This document shows, in pieces, positions 47,696-60,483 of a stretch of 64,000 nucleotides of DNA; within the stretch, counting starts at the first letter, position 1, and every line of letters starts with the position of its first letter. A program made the translations under genes and the position numbers. The notes below the pieces were generated by a model. It saw only the letters and a program-made list of their open reading frames with translations. It did no database searches and was not told the DNA's origin. The stretch spans positions 186,001 through 250,000 of the forward strand of contig NZ_PEBD01000012.1 in assembly GCF_002735905.1 (NCBI RefSeq), read 5' to 3'. The DNA comes from Williamsia muralis (GTDB lineage: Bacteria; Actinomycetota; Actinomycetes; Mycobacteriales; Mycobacteriaceae).

Positions 47696-47764
47696 TTGAC
47701 ACATGGTTGGCGCGGCTTCACCATTTGTTGCGTAGGGCACGAACGCGTTGCGTAATACGCAACG
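47696..47764 (+). promoter_or_regulatory. Promoter and IclR-type operator pair before the choline/betaine operon
   Basis: TTGACA (47696-47701) is a consensus -35; 17 bp further is a weak -10, CACCAT (47719-47724). Directly downstream lie GTTGCGTA (47727-47734, imperfect partner) and the perfect 19-bp palindrome CGTTGCGTAATACGCAACG (47746-47764). The half-sites start 20 bp apart, i.e. on one DNA face. This placement suggests repression by blocking initiation. Confidence 0.6.
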
Positions 47765-47801
47765 TTCGGGCCGTCTCGCCGCAAACGTTTGGAGTCCCCG
47801 G

Positions 47802-50273
47802 GTGGTGCAACCGCGATTTCTGATCATCGGTGCGGGTGTGGTCGGATCGGCCTTGGCCGATGAGCTGACAGCGCTGGGATACACAGAGGTGACCGTCGTC
47901 GACCGCGGTCCACTCGCCCCTGGTCAGACGCCGATGACAGGTGGGTCAAGTTCGCACGCACCCGGATTGGTGTTCCAGACCAACCCGTCGCGGACCATGG
48001 CGGAGTTCGCGCACTACACGGCCACCAAGTTCAGGTCGTTGAACACGGCGGACAGCCTCTGTTTCAACACTGTCGGCGGGCTCGAGGTTGCCACAACGCC
48101 CGAGCGACTGGCCGACCTGCACCGGAAGGCGGGCTGGGCGCAGGTCGAGGGAATCGAAGCCGCGGTCGTCGATGTCGACGAGTGCGCGCGACTCCATCCG
48201 CTGATTGATCGAGACATCGTTCTGGGTGGCCTTCATACACCCGCCGATGGCCTGGCCGGTGCGCCGGCCGCGATCGGGATGCAGATGCGGCGGGCAATCG
48301 ACCGGGGCGCAACGTTCTTCGGTGGCCAGCAGGTGATCGAGATCAGCCAACGGGCTGGTGTGGTGACCGGTGTCCGTACTACCGAGCGCACGTTCGAGGC
48401 CGACGTCGTGGTCTCGTGTGCCGGGTTCTGGGGCGCCGAACTCGGGAACCTGGTCGGACTGCGCGTGCCCCTGGTCCCGATGGGGCACCAGTACGCCAAA
48501 ACCACTGCGCTGCCTGTTCTTCGGGATCATCGCGATCAAGCGCGAGGCCACGCCGACGCGAGACTGCCCATTCTTCGGCATCAGGACGCCGACCTCTACT
48601 ATCGCCAGCACGGCGAGGCGGTGGGCATCGGCTACTACGGGCATCGCCCGATGCCGGTGGACATGGCCTCTCTCGAGGAATTGACCGCGGCCCAGCCGAT
48701 GCCCTCGATGCTGCCCTTCACCGATACCGACTTCGCTCCTGCCTGGACCGAGTCGGTGCGCCTTCTGCCTGCGCTTGCCGAAGTCGGCGTGGTCGAGGGG
48801 TTCAACGGCATCTTCTCGTTCACCCCGGACGGGGGCCCGATGATGGGCGAACATCCCGCGCTGTCCGGATTCTGGGTGGCGGAGGCGGTGTGGGTCACGC
48901 ATTCGGCCGGTGTGGCCAGGACGATGGCCCGGTGGATCACAGCCGGAACCCCCGACCTCGATCTCCATGGTTGTGACCTCGCCCGGTTCACCACTCCGCA
49001 GCTTTCGGTCGATTACGTGGCCGACACGAGTGCACAGGCTTTTGTCGAGGTGTACGACATCATCCATCCCCGCGACCAACGTTCGGTGCAGCGCGGCGTC
49101 GCCACGAGCCCGTTCCATGCGAGGCACGTGGACGCGGGAGCGGTGTTCCACACCGGCCGAGAGTGGGAGCGACCGGCCTGGTTCGAGAGCAACGCGGGCT
49201 TGGTCGACTGCGACGTCACATACCCCCGCGACGGATGGGCCGGCCGGAACTGGTCGCCGATCGTGCCGGCCGAAGCCCTCGCAACCCGCCGCCGTGTGGG
49301 CTTGTATGACATGACGTCGCTCATGCGGATCGAGGTCACGGGCGCCGACGCCACGAACTTCCTCGACAGGATGCTGACCCGTACGGTGCGGCGACCGATC
49401 GGGACGGTGATCTACGCGCTGCTCCTGGACGAGTCCGGCGGTGTCCGCAGTGATGTGACGGTTGCCCGGCTGGGCGAGAACACCTTTCAACTCGGTATAA
49501 ACGGACCGATGGACATCGACTGGCTGCAACGTCATCGAGCCGACGCCGACGTCATCGTCACCGACATCACCGCCGCCACCTGTTGCGTGGGTGTATGGGG
49601 GCCGCTGGCCCGTGAACTGGTGGCGCCTCTGTGCTCGATCGATCTGTACGACACCACACTTGGTTACTACCAGGCTGCCCGCGCGATCATCGGCGGCATT
49701 CCGGTGACCATGATGCGTATCTCCTACGTCGGCGAGCTGGGTTGGGAGATATACGCCGACGCCGCGCACGGCGAATTGTTGTGGGACACATTGGCGGACG
49801 CGGGAGAACCACTCGGTGCGGTGTGGGCGGGGCGCGGGGCGCTGGACGTGTTGCGCCTGGAAAAGGGTTACCGCGCCTGGGGCACCGACGTGGATGCCGA
49901 GATGTCTCCCGAGGAAGCAGGGTTGTCCTTCGCGGTGGGAAAGATGCACGACTTCCTCGGCAGGCACGCGCTCGAGGCGAGGGTGGTGCGCTCCAAGCTC
50001 CACACCCTCGTCGCTCGAGACCCACAGGCGATCGTCATGGGTGGCGAGCCGGTGTCCGCGACCGGTCAGGTGGTCGGCGTTGTCACCTCGGCTGCATACT
50101 CCGCACTGGTGGGCCGGACGATTTGCTATGCCCGACTGGCGCCGCACCTGTCTGTCGGAGACACCGTCGCCGTGGAGTACTTCGGGGAGCTCCTCGACTT
50201 CGCCATCACCGAACCGGTGCTCGTCGACCCAGAGGGAGCACGTGTCAAAGGTCTGATCGGAGTGAACAATTGA
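47802..50273 (+). CDS. Dimethylglycine oxidase (FAD + GcvT domains)
   Basis: 823 residues from GTG 47802 (GTG 47805 also possible); GGAG lies 8 nt upstream. N-terminal FAD amine oxidase domain with [15 protein letters not shown] and [17 protein letters not shown], strongly resembling Arthrobacter dimethylglycine oxidase; the His in this block is in the region where the family attaches FAD covalently. [12 protein letters not shown] and [13 protein letters not shown] complete the domain. The C-terminal half (about 420-823) is a GcvT-like tetrahydrofolate domain (GCVGVWGP-like, [13 protein letters not shown]). It demethylates dimethylglycine to sarcosine, passing the methyl carbon to tetrahydrofolate and making H2O2. 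First gene of the operon. Confidence 0.92.
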   Translation: MVQPRFLIIGAGVVGSALADELTALGYTEVTVVDRGPLAPGQTPMTGGSSSHAPGLVFQTNPSRTMAEFAHYTATKFRSLNTADSLCFNTVGGLEVATTPERLADLHRKAGWAQVEGIEAAVVDVDECARLHPLIDRDIVLGGLHTPADGLAGAPAAIGMQMRRAIDRGATFFGGQQVIEISQRAGVVTGVRTTERTFEADVVVSCAGFWGAELGNLVGLRVPLVPMGHQYAKTTALPVLRDHRDQARGHADARLPILRHQDADLYYRQHGEAVGIGYYGHRPMPVDMASLEELTAAQPMPSMLPFTDTDFAPAWTESVRLLPALAEVGVVEGFNGIFSFTPDGGPMMGEHPALSGFWVAEAVWVTHSAGVARTMARWITAGTPDLDLHGCDLARFTTPQLSVDYVADTSAQAFVEVYDIIHPRDQRSVQRGVATSPFHARHVDAGAVFHTGREWERPAWFESNAGLVDCDVTYPRDGWAGRNWSPIVPAEALATRRRVGLYDMTSLMRIEVTGADATNFLDRMLTRTVRRPIGTVIYALLLDESGGVRSDVTVARLGENTFQLGINGPMDIDWLQRHRADADVIVTDITAATCCVGVWGPLARELVAPLCSIDLYDTTLGYYQAARAIIGGIPVTMMRISYVGELGWEIYADAAHGELLWDTLADAGEPLGAVWAGRGALDVLRLEKGYRAWGTDVDAEMSPEEAGLSFAVGKMHDFLGRHALEARVVRSKLHTLVARDPQAIVMGGEPVSATGQVVGVVTSAAYSALVGRTICYARLAPHLSVGDTVAVEYFGELLDFAITEPVLVDPEGARVKGLIGVNN

Positions 50274-51421
50274 GTGACCGCAGCGCGGGGAACTACGACG
50301 TCATCGTCCTGGGTCTGGGCGGGATGGGATCATCGGCCGCCTATCACCTGGCGCGCCGAGGTATGCGGGTCCTCGGGCTCGAGCGGTTCGCGGCTGCGCA
50401 CGACAAGGGGTCCAGCCACGGCGGATCGAGGATCATCCGGCAGTCGTATTTCGAAGACCCCGCCTATGTGCCGCTGCTGCTGCGCTCCTACGAACTGTGG
50501 GAGGAGCTCAAGCAGAACAGCGGTGTCGACGTCTACTCGATCACCGGTGGTCTGTTCATCGGCCCACCCGACTCGACGACCTTCTCTGGTTCACTGCGGG
50601 CATCAGAGCAGTGGGGTCTGGACCACGAGGTACTGACCGATCGTGAGGTGCACCAACGCTTTCCGGCCTTTGAGCCGCCCGCGGGACAGTATGCACTCTG
50701 TGAGCGTATGGCGGGTTTCGCACGACCAGAGTTCACCGTCCGGGCCCACATCGGGCTGGCAGAGCGGGCGGGTGCCGACCTCCACTTCGGAGAACCGGCG
50801 CTCTCGTGGACCGACGACGTCAACGGGGTGAGCGTCCGCACCGAGGCCGGTACGTATCAGGCCCCGCAGCTCGTCGTGTGCCCGGGCGCGTGGGCACCGA
50901 ACATACTGTCCGACATCGGGATCCGGATCAAGATCGAGCGACAGGTGATGTACTGGATCGATCACTCGCCGGGGTCGCCGTCGATGGAAGGCGGCCCGAT
51001 CTACATCCAGGAGAACAACAACGTCGAGCAGATCTACGGGTTCCCGCCGATCGACGGTCCTGCAGGCGGAGCAAAGGTGGCGTTCTTCCGTAAGGGAACC
51101 GAATGCACACCGGACACGATCGACCGGAAAGTTCACCCGGATGAGCGCAGGGACATGCTGGACCGGGTTTCGCAGTTGCTTCCGGGGTTGAGCGGTCCGG
51201 TTCTGGACACGGCCACGTGCATGTACTCGACGACTCCGGACGAGAACTTTGTCATCGCCCGCCACCCGCTGCACACCAACGTCTCGGTCGCCTGCGGGTT
51301 CTCGGGCCACGGGTTCAAGTTCGTGCCAGTGGTCGGGGAGATACTCGCCGATCTGGTCGAGCACGGCACCACCGACCATCCGATCGCCCTGTTCGATCCG
51401 GCCAGACTGGCAAGCGCATGA
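50270..51421 (+). CDS. Monomeric sarcosine oxidase/N-methyltryptophan oxidase family enzyme
   Basis: 383 residues from TTG 50270, which overlaps the previous TGA (TTGA) and has GGAG 7 nt upstream. FAD fold [21 protein letters not shown], then [19 protein letters not shown], and Cys317 in [10 protein letters not shown], the Cys that carries FAD covalently in [18 protein letters not shown] closes the active site. Within this operon the likely reaction is sarcosine to glycine, formaldehyde and H2O2; annotation by similarity alone may read N-methyl-L-tryptophan oxidase (SolA). Its length fits the family (about 385-390). Confidence 0.88.
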   Translation: MSDRSAGNYDVIVLGLGGMGSSAAYHLARRGMRVLGLERFAAAHDKGSSHGGSRIIRQSYFEDPAYVPLLLRSYELWEELKQNSGVDVYSITGGLFIGPPDSTTFSGSLRASEQWGLDHEVLTDREVHQRFPAFEPPAGQYALCERMAGFARPEFTVRAHIGLAERAGADLHFGEPALSWTDDVNGVSVRTEAGTYQAPQLVVCPGAWAPNILSDIGIRIKIERQVMYWIDHSPGSPSMEGGPIYIQENNNVEQIYGFPPIDGPAGGAKVAFFRKGTECTPDTIDRKVHPDERRDMLDRVSQLLPGLSGPVLDTATCMYSTTPDENFVIARHPLHTNVSVACGFSGHGFKFVPVVGEILADLVEHGTTDHPIALFDPARLASA

Positions 51422-52599
51422 CCGTCACCGAGCCGGCGGATTCGCCGGCATCGGGGCGTCATCCCTCGAGGCCCTCTTCTACGTTTTCGGAACCGGCGTT
51501 GATTCCCACGCTCGCAGGCGAGGCGTACACCGATCCGAGTTTCTTCGCGGCCGAGCAGGAGCGGATCTTCGAGCGGATGTGGTTCTGCGCCGTGCTCGCC
51601 GCCGATGTACCCACGGCAGGCTCGTTCCGCACAGTCGTGGTCGGTCGCGAAAGCGTGCTGGTCGTCCGGGGTCGCGACGGGACATTACGTGCGTTCCTCA
51701 ACAGTTGCCGTCACCGCGGTGCACTCATCTGTGACCAGCCCGAGGGGCAGGTGCGGCGCAATCTGCAATGCCCGTATCACGCCTGGACCTACGGGCTGGA
51801 CGGAAAACTCGTCGCTGCACCCAACCTGGCCGATCTCGGTGACATCGACCGGGCCGCTTACGGTCTGATCCCCGTCGCCGCCACCGAGTGGCTCGGCTAC
51901 CTGTGGGTCTGTCTGGCCGACACCCCGCCGTCGTTTGCCGACGAGGTCGTCGGCGCCGTGACGGACAGGCTCGGGAGCACGGAGTCGATCGAGCGATACG
52001 AGGTCGATCAGTTGGTACTGGGCCGACGTGAGCGGTACGAGGTCGCCGCGAACTGGAAGCTCATCATCGAGAACTTCATGGAGTGCTATCACTGCGCCAC
52101 CATCCACCCGGAGTTGACCGAGGTGCTGCCGGAGTTCGCCGACGGTCTGGCGGCCCAGTACTACGTGGGCCACGGCGCACTGTTCGGCGAGGATGTCGAA
52201 GGATTCACCGTCGACGGTTCGGCCGGCCACGGGACGTTGCCGGCGTTGTCGGATGCGCAAGATCGCCGGTACTACGCCATCACGGTACGGCCGCAGGTTT
52301 TCATCAACCTGGTACCCGACCATGTGATCGTGCACCGGATGTACCCGGTGGCGGTCGACGCCACGGTTGTCGAATGCGACTGGCTCTATCGGCGAGAAGT
52401 GGTGGATTCAGGTGCGGACCTGGACAAGTCGGTCGAGTTGTTCCACCGGGTCAATCTCCAGGACTTCGCCGCGTGTGAGCGCACTCAGCCGGGCATGTCC
52501 TCTCGTGCCTACCGCCGCGGCGGCGTACTGGTTCCCGCCGAGCACCACATCGGCGAGTTTCATGATTGGGTACGTACGGAGGTCGATCCGGCGTCATAG
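51418..52599 (+). CDS. Rieske non-heme iron oxygenase, probable glycine betaine demethylase
   Basis: 393 residues; ATG 51418 overlaps the previous stop (ATGA). Rieske motif C97-x-H99 ... C118-x2-H121 (SCRHRG, CPYHAW), and a mononuclear iron site in [22 protein letters not shown]. This layout matches the GbcA/choline monooxygenase/carnitine monooxygenase group. With dimethylglycine and sarcosine oxidases beside it, oxidative demethylation of glycine betaine is the simplest reading; choline or stachydrine oxygenation is possible. Electrons probably come from the ferredoxin and reductase at 45.1-46.7 kb rather than from a fused GbcB. Confidence 0.85.
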   Translation: MTVTEPADSPASGRHPSRPSSTFSEPALIPTLAGEAYTDPSFFAAEQERIFERMWFCAVLAADVPTAGSFRTVVVGRESVLVVRGRDGTLRAFLNSCRHRGALICDQPEGQVRRNLQCPYHAWTYGLDGKLVAAPNLADLGDIDRAAYGLIPVAATEWLGYLWVCLADTPPSFADEVVGAVTDRLGSTESIERYEVDQLVLGRRERYEVAANWKLIIENFMECYHCATIHPELTEVLPEFADGLAAQYYVGHGALFGEDVEGFTVDGSAGHGTLPALSDAQDRRYYAITVRPQVFINLVPDHVIVHRMYPVAVDATVVECDWLYRREVVDSGADLDKSVELFHRVNLQDFAACERTQPGMSSRAYRRGGVLVPAEHHIGEFHDWVRTEVDPAS

Positions 52600-52658
52600 T
52601 TGTTCCACGACACACCCGGCCGCGCGAGATCGGCCCAGGGCGAGAGGAGTCCGACCGC

Positions 52659-54137
52659 GTGGCAGATCTGTTGATCGGAGGCAAGTGGGTCGCCTCGTCC
52701 TCGGGCGAGCGACGCGATTGCATCAATCCCGCAGACGGTTCGGTGGTGGCCACGGTCGACGAGGCGAGTGCCGATGATGCTCGTGCTGCCGTCGACGCGG
52801 CCCGCGCCGCCTTCCCGGTATGGTCTGCCACCGCTGTCGCCGAGCGCGCCGCTGCTCTCGACAGCATCGCGGACCTCCTCGGCCGCGACCGCGAGCAGCT
52901 GGCCCGTATCGAAACCCTCGACACGGGGAAGACACTGGCAGAGAGCCACATCGACATCGACGATGTGATCTCGGTGTTCCGGTACTACGCGAATCTGGCA
53001 CGCACTCAGGCCGACCGGGTCGTCGATGTCGGCAACCCGGAGGTGATCTCGCGGGTGGTGGCCGAACCCGCAGGGGTCTGCGTGATGATCGCCCCGTGGA
53101 ACTACCCGCTGCTGCAGATCTCGTGGAAGGTGGCTCCGGCGCTGGCGGCAGGTTGCACCATGGTGCTCAAACCCAGTGAGGTGACCCCCCTTTCGACCAT
53201 CGAGTTCGCAAAGCTGATGTCGGAGGCAGGTGTCCCGGACGGGGTGGTGAACCTGGTCCAGGGGAGCGGCGCTGCGGTCGGCGGTGCGCTCACCGACAAC
53301 CCCGACGTCGATCTCATCTCGTTCACCGGTGGACTCGCCACCGGTCAGAAGATCTCCGAGGTGGCGGCCAAGCATGTCACCAGGGTTCTCGTCGAACTGG
53401 GCGGGAAGAACCCGCACATCGTCTTCGCCGATGCGCTTGCGGACGACCAGGCGTTCGCCAATTCGGTGGACCAGGTGCTCACAGGTGTATTCCTTCATTC
53501 CGGCCAGGTGTGCTCGGCCGGAACCCGATTGATCATCGAGGAGTCGGTGGCCGATGACTTCGTCGACGCGCTGGTCACCGCGGCCGAGCAGATCGTGATG
53601 GGTCCGGGCCTCGACCCGGCGAGCAGGACCGGCCCCCTGGTGTCCGAAGCGCAGTTGCGCAAGATGCAGGAGTTCGTCCGGGTGGGTGTCGAGGAGGGAG
53701 CCGCCCTCGTCGCCGGCGGACGACAGCCCGATGACGAGGAACTCGCGTCCGGGTTCTTCTTCCTGCCGACCATCTTCGACCACTGCGATCGGAGCATGCG
53801 GCTGATCCGGGAGGAGACGTTCGGTCCGATCCTCACCGTCGAGCGATTCAGCTCCGAGGCCGAGGCGCTCGAACTCGGCAACGACACGGAGTACGGCCTC
53901 GCTGCAGGTGTCCGCACCTTCGATGCCGCCAAGGCCGAGCGCATGGCCCGCGGGCTGCGCCACGGCACCGTGTGGGTCAACGATTTCGGCTACTACACCC
54001 CGGCCGCGGAATGGGGTGGTTTCGGGCGATCCGGCAACGGACGCGAACTCGGACCGACAGGGCTGTCGGAATACCAAGAGCTCAAACATATTTGGAACAA
54101 CACCGCGGCGCCCGCCGCGGGATGGTTTTCCGGCTAG
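52659..54137 (+). CDS. Betaine aldehyde dehydrogenase-type NAD aldehyde dehydrogenase
   Basis: 492 residues from GTG 52659, chosen for GAGAGGAG 8 nt upstream; the frame continues back to 52566 without homology. Catalytic Cys285 (SGQVCSAGTR) and Glu246 (VELGGKNP), the substrate/cofactor block IAPWNYPLL and the ETFGPILTVERF block are all present. BetB-like enzymes oxidise betaine aldehyde to glycine betaine; the neighbouring choline dehydrogenase supplies the substrate. Some related enzymes act on gamma-aminobutyraldehyde, so specificity rests on context. Confidence 0.88.
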   Translation: MADLLIGGKWVASSSGERRDCINPADGSVVATVDEASADDARAAVDAARAAFPVWSATAVAERAAALDSIADLLGRDREQLARIETLDTGKTLAESHIDIDDVISVFRYYANLARTQADRVVDVGNPEVISRVVAEPAGVCVMIAPWNYPLLQISWKVAPALAAGCTMVLKPSEVTPLSTIEFAKLMSEAGVPDGVVNLVQGSGAAVGGALTDNPDVDLISFTGGLATGQKISEVAAKHVTRVLVELGGKNPHIVFADALADDQAFANSVDQVLTGVFLHSGQVCSAGTRLIIEESVADDFVDALVTAAEQIVMGPGLDPASRTGPLVSEAQLRKMQEFVRVGVEEGAALVAGGRQPDDEELASGFFFLPTIFDHCDRSMRLIREETFGPILTVERFSSEAEALELGNDTEYGLAAGVRTFDAAKAERMARGLRHGTVWVNDFGYYTPAAEWGGFGRSGNGRELGPTGLSEYQELKHIWNNTAAPAAGWFSG

Positions 54138-54167
54138 GCGAGGCGTCCTTCGAAAGGTTATGGCCCA

Positions 54168-55718
54168 ATGACCACAACGCAACCTGGGGGCGCGCCCCCG
54201 CCCGGATCCACATCTTCGTCCACCGACACCGGGATGGAGCATTTCGGTTACAAGCCCAGCCTTGATCGCAGTATCGGCAAGTTCGCCAGTTTCGCGGCCG
54301 GCGTGTCCTACATCTCGATCTTGACCGGCACCTTCCAGTTGTTCTACTTCGGTTTCGGTACCGCCGGTCCGGCGTACCTGTGGTCCTGGCCGCTGGTGTT
54401 CATCGGGCAGATGGCCGTGGCTCTGTGTTTCATGGAACTGGCCGCGAAGTACCCGGTCGCGGGCTCGGTCTACAACTGGTCAAAACTGTTGGGCAGCAGG
54501 ATCGTCGGCTGGTCATCGGGTTGGCTGATGCTCACGGCGTCGATCGTCACGCTCGCGGCCGTGGTTTTGGCACTGCAGCTCAACCTGCCCCGTTTGTGGA
54601 GTGGTTTCCAGATCATCGGCGACGGCAGCGGAGAGTACGACTACGCGGGTAACGCGGTCATCCTCGGCACGATACTGATCATCATCACCACGGTCATCAA
54701 CGCGCTCGGCGTGAAGCTGATGGCCATGATCAACAGCGCGGGTGTGTTCATCGAACTCATCGCGGCTGTCCTGATCGCAATCATTCTGGCGGCCAACATC
54801 GAACGTGGCCCTGATGTGTTCTTCTCCACGAACGGCTACGGCACCGGAGAGAGCGGTGGCTACCTCGGTGCGTTCTTGATCGCCTCTCTTGCCTCGGGCT
54901 ATGTGATGTACGGATTCGACACGGCCAGCTCACTCGGCGAGGAGACGATGGAGCCGCGGCGCACGGCGCCCAAGGCCATCTTTCGAGCGATTCTGGCGTC
55001 CTTTGTCATCGGCGGCGCCATCCTCGTGTTCGCGGTCATGGCTGCGCCCGATCTCGACGATCCGGCGCTCGGCGAGCAATCTGGCAGTCTGCAGGGCATC
55101 GTCGAGGCCGTGATGTGGGGACCGCTCGGCGACATCTTCCTGGTGTGCATCGTGATCGCGGTGATCGTGTGTTCGCTTGCCGTGCACACTGCGGCGATCC
55201 GGCTGACGTTCGCGATGGCGCGCGATAACGCCCTGCCGTTCGGCAATGCCCTGGCCCGCGTTCACCCCAAGACCCAGACCCCGGTGGTGCCGGCCATCGT
55301 GATCGGCGTGTTGGCCGTGCTGATCCTGGTCATCAACATCAACCAGCCGAAGATCTTCACGGTCCTGACCTCGATCGCCATCATCATGATCTATCTCGCG
55401 TACCTCATGGTGACCGCTCCGTTGCTCAAGAAGCGTCTGCAGGGGCAGTGGCCGCCGAAGGACCTCAAGGAAGACGGATATTTCACCATGGGACGGTGGG
55501 GGATGTTCGTCAACATCGTCGCCGTCGTCTGGGGAGCCGCGATGGCGCTGAACCTCGCCTGGCCGCGGGAAGCGGTGTACGGCACCCCTTGGTACAACAC
55601 CTGGGGTGCGTTCGTGTACATCGGCATCATCCTGGCCGCCGGGCTGCTGTGGTACGGCCTCAAAGGACGTCACCACATCGGGGTGCTCCGATCTCACGCA
55701 TCGTCCACCAAGGAGTGA
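54168..55718 (+). CDS. APC superfamily permease (amino acid/choline type)
   Basis: 516 residues with about 12 hydrophobic helices after a 40-residue hydrophilic, Pro/Ser/Thr-rich N-terminus. Features of the APC amino acid permeases: FAAGVSYISILTG at helix 1, ELAAKYPVAGSVYNWSKLLG, and YGFDTASSLGEETMEPRRTAPKAI. It is in the operon between the aldehyde and choline dehydrogenases, so uptake of choline, betaine or a related quaternary amine is likely, though not the BCCT family normally used for these. Fungal choline carriers of the APC group give precedent. Confidence 0.85.
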   Translation: MTTTQPGGAPPPGSTSSSTDTGMEHFGYKPSLDRSIGKFASFAAGVSYISILTGTFQLFYFGFGTAGPAYLWSWPLVFIGQMAVALCFMELAAKYPVAGSVYNWSKLLGSRIVGWSSGWLMLTASIVTLAAVVLALQLNLPRLWSGFQIIGDGSGEYDYAGNAVILGTILIIITTVINALGVKLMAMINSAGVFIELIAAVLIAIILAANIERGPDVFFSTNGYGTGESGGYLGAFLIASLASGYVMYGFDTASSLGEETMEPRRTAPKAIFRAILASFVIGGAILVFAVMAAPDLDDPALGEQSGSLQGIVEAVMWGPLGDIFLVCIVIAVIVCSLAVHTAAIRLTFAMARDNALPFGNALARVHPKTQTPVVPAIVIGVLAVLILVININQPKIFTVLTSIAIIMIYLAYLMVTAPLLKKRLQGQWPPKDLKEDGYFTMGRWGMFVNIVAVVWGAAMALNLAWPREAVYGTPWYNTWGAFVYIGIILAAGLLWYGLKGRHHIGVLRSHASSTKE

Positions 55719-55724
55719 ATCCCT

Positions 55725-58116
<2,392 letters not shown>

Positions 58117-58123
58117 GCAACCG

Positions 58124-58618
58124 GTGAGTGACAAGCGCGCAGATGCCCGGCCGATCGTCCTCGCGATCGCGGCACTGGTTCTGGTGCTCTGCTTCTATTT
58201 CGTTCTGCTGGGCACGCGGGGTGTCGATCTGCTGACCAGTGGCGAGGCTGTCGGAGTCGGTCTCGGAATCGGTGTGCTCATCCTGCCGTTGCTGGGTGTC
58301 TGGATGGTGGTCGCAACACTGCGGGCCGGGCTCGCCCATCAGCGGCTCGCCAGACGAATGGCAGAAGAGGGCACCGAGCTGGACGTCTCCGCGTTGCCCA
58401 GGCGCCCGTCCGGCCGGATCGAACGCGAGGCGGCGGACGAGTTGTTCGCGCAGGTCAAGGCCGAATGGGAAGCAGACCCCGGCGATTGGCGCGCCACCTA
58501 CCGCATCGCCCGGGCCTACGACTACGCCGGTGACCGTTCCCGTGCCCGTGAGATGATGAAACGCGCTGTCGCGCAAGAGAAGGAATCGAGTACCGCCGAC
58601 GGCCGTGCTGATGGCTGA
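58124..58618 (+). CDS. Conserved membrane protein with a TPR-like tail
   Basis: 164 residues. Two hydrophobic helices (about 10-30 and 40-65, with IVLAIAALVLVLCFYFVLLG and VGLGIGVLILPLLGVWMVV) and a charged cytoplasmic part containing WEADPGDWRATYRIARAYDYAGDRSRAREMM, a single tetratricopeptide-like unit. Mycobacteria have a similar unnamed membrane protein after dapB. No function is known. GTG 58124 is 7 nt after the dapB stop and the 3' end overlaps the next gene by 8 nt. Confidence 0.8.
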   Translation: MSDKRADARPIVLAIAALVLVLCFYFVLLGTRGVDLLTSGEAVGVGLGIGVLILPLLGVWMVVATLRAGLAHQRLARRMAEEGTELDVSALPRRPSGRIEREAADELFAQVKAEWEADPGDWRATYRIARAYDYAGDRSRAREMMKRAVAQEKESSTADGRADG

Positions 58619-59066
58619 CGCGCGGACATTGCTCGTGGTGCATCACACGCCGTCACCGCCGACCCGTGAGCTGCTGGAGAAAGTGCTCGATGGCACGGCC
58701 GACCCAGAGATCTCCGGTGTGCGAGTGCGGCCCATCGCGGCGCTTGCGGCCACCGTGCCCGACGTCTTGGCCGCCGACGGTTTCCTGTTCGGCACCCCGG
58801 CCAACTTCGGGTACATGTCGGGCGCACTGAAGCACTTCTTCGACACCGTCTACTACCCGGTGCTCGGATCGGTGACCGGCAAGCCGTACGGCTTGTGGGT
58901 ACACGGCAACAACGACACCGCGGGGGCGGTGGCTTCCGTTCAGCGCCTTGCAACGGGGTTGGAACTCGAGCCTGCGGCTGCGCCGCTCGAGATCACGGCA
59001 ATCGACCCGTCCATGCGTGAGGCGTGTTACGAGCTGGGGGCAGTGCTGGCGGCCACAATAGCCTGA
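58611..59066 (+). CDS. Flavodoxin-like/NAD(P)H-dependent FMN oxidoreductase family protein
   Basis: 151 residues from ATG 58611 (GTG 58605 is possible). The N-terminal strand TLLVVHHTPSPPTREL corresponds to the phosphate loop, and GFLFGTPANFGYMSGALKHFFDTVYYPV is the flavodoxin/WrbA-like FMN site. It probably binds FMN and acts as a small reductase; partner unknown. Overlaps the preceding membrane-protein gene, suggesting coupling. A homologue occupies the same place in M. tuberculosis. Confidence 0.85.
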   Translation: MADARTLLVVHHTPSPPTRELLEKVLDGTADPEISGVRVRPIAALAATVPDVLAADGFLFGTPANFGYMSGALKHFFDTVYYPVLGSVTGKPYGLWVHGNNDTAGAVASVQRLATGLELEPAAAPLEITAIDPSMREACYELGAVLAATIA

Positions 59067-59149
59067 GCCGCCGTCCTGCTCGAGGGCGTGCGATGACTGG
59101 ATGGTTCGCCGCGGCGACACGCAAAAACGATGCCGAGTCCGACGCACCC

Positions 59150-59155
59150 TAGACT
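59150..59155 (+). promoter_or_regulatory. Leaderless-type -10 box of thyA
   Basis: TAGACT, 7 nt, then GTG 59163 with no Shine-Dalgarno, the same arrangement as dapB. Confidence 0.5.
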
Positions 59156-59162
59156 TGACCCC

Positions 59163-59975
59163 GTGACGGACGCGGACAAGATCCCAACCCCGTACGAGGA
59201 CCTGCTTCGGCTTGTGCTCGACACGGGAACGCCCAAAGCCGACCGCACCGGTACCGGCACCCGGAGCCTGTTCGGTCATCAGCTCCGATACGACCTCGCC
59301 GAGGGTTTCCCGCTGATCACCACCAAGCGGGTGCACCTGAAATCGATCGTCTACGAGCTCCTGTGGTTCCTCCGTGGCGATTCGAACGTGCGGTGGCTGC
59401 AGGACCGCGGCGTGACCATCTGGGACGAGTGGGCCGACGCCGATGGCGAGCTCGGGCCGGTCTACGGCGTGCAGTGGCGCAGCTGGCCGACCCCGTCGGG
59501 CGAACACATCGACCAGGTCTCCGCCGCGCTCGAGCTGCTGCGCAGCGACCCCGACTCCCGGCGCAACATCGTCTCCGCGTGGAACGTGGGCGAGATACCG
59601 CAGATGGCTCTGCCTCCGTGCCACGCGTTTTTTCAGTTCTATGTCGCCGACGGCAAACTCTCGTGCCAGCTCTATCAGCGCAGCGCTGACCTGTTTCTCG
59701 GGGTGCCGTTCAACATCGCGTCGTATGCGCTCCTGACCCACATGATGGCCGAGCAGGCGGGCCTCGGTGTGGGCGAGTTCGTCTGGACCGGCGGCGATTG
59801 CCACATCTACGACAATCATGTCGAGCAGGTCACCACCCAGCTCCAGCGCGACCCGTATCCCTACCCACGCTTGTCGCTGGCGCGGCGGGACTCCATCTTC
59901 GACTACGAGTACTCCGATATCGAGGTCCTCGACTACCGCTACCACCCGGGCATCAAGGCGCCGGTGGCGGTCTAG
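59163..59975 (+). CDS. thyA: Thymidylate synthase (folate-dependent, ThyA)
   Basis: 270 residues from GTG 59163; the frame runs back to 59130 but the promoter box argues for this start. It methylates dUMP with methylene-tetrahydrofolate, giving dihydrofolate. Catalytic Cys153 in [51 protein letters not shown] and GDCHIYDNH are family blocks. dfrA follows after 7 nt, recycling the dihydrofolate. A second, flavin-dependent synthase (thyX) lies 1.8 kb downstream. Confidence 0.97.
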   Translation: MTDADKIPTPYEDLLRLVLDTGTPKADRTGTGTRSLFGHQLRYDLAEGFPLITTKRVHLKSIVYELLWFLRGDSNVRWLQDRGVTIWDEWADADGELGPVYGVQWRSWPTPSGEHIDQVSAALELLRSDPDSRRNIVSAWNVGEIPQMALPPCHAFFQFYVADGKLSCQLYQRSADLFLGVPFNIASYALLTHMMAEQAGLGVGEFVWTGGDCHIYDNHVEQVTTQLQRDPYPYPRLSLARRDSIFDYEYSDIEVLDYRYHPGIKAPVAV

Positions 59976-59982
59976 TTCGCCG

Positions 59983-60483
59983 ATGACAATCGCACTCATC
60001 TGGGCTCAGGCTGCCGACGGCGCAATCGGTCGTGGTGGCGACATACCGTGGCATCTGCCCGAGGACCAACGGTACTTTCGGCAGATCACCGGTGCGCACC
60101 CGGTGGTGATGGGGCGGCGTACCTGGGATTCGCTCCCGGCTCGATTCCGCCCTCTGCCGGGTAGGGCCAACCTTGTCGTCACCCGCAATGTGCAATGGTC
60201 CGCAGACGGGGCGCAAACCCACCCGAGCGTGCGCGACGCCCTCGACGCCGGTCTCCACCTCGACGATACGGTCTTTGTCATGGGCGGTGGTGAGATCTAC
60301 GGCGCAGCAATGGAATCGGCGCACGAGGCGTATGTCACCGAGATCGACCTCGAGGTGTCTGATGCCGATACCTGGGCGCCTGCACTCGATCCCGGCCGAT
60401 GGTCGCTGGAATCCGACGGAGGCTGGCTCGAGTCGCCCACCGGTGTCCGGTATCGATTTCTTCGGTACTCGGCGTCGCCGTGA
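59983..60483 (+). CDS. dfrA: Dihydrofolate reductase
   Basis: 166 residues from ATG 59983. Reduces dihydrofolate with NADPH. IALIWAQAADGAIGRGGDIPWHLPEDQRYFRQIT includes the substrate-binding Asp (PEDQ), VVMGRRTWDSLP is the cofactor loop, and FVMGGGEIYGAAM the second nucleotide site. The stop overlaps the next gene's GTG start (GTGA). Confidence 0.96.
   Translation: MTIALIWAQAADGAIGRGGDIPWHLPEDQRYFRQITGAHPVVMGRRTWDSLPARFRPLPGRANLVVTRNVQWSADGAQTHPSVRDALDAGLHLDDTVFVMGGGEIYGAAMESAHEAYVTEIDLEVSDADTWAPALDPGRWSLESDGGWLESPTGVRYRFLRYSASP

Noticed and set aside
47946-50147. 733-codon open frame on the minus strand
   Set aside because: Exactly antisense to the dimethylglycine oxidase gene; the product is His/Arg/Gly-rich without any domain, a GC-skew shadow.
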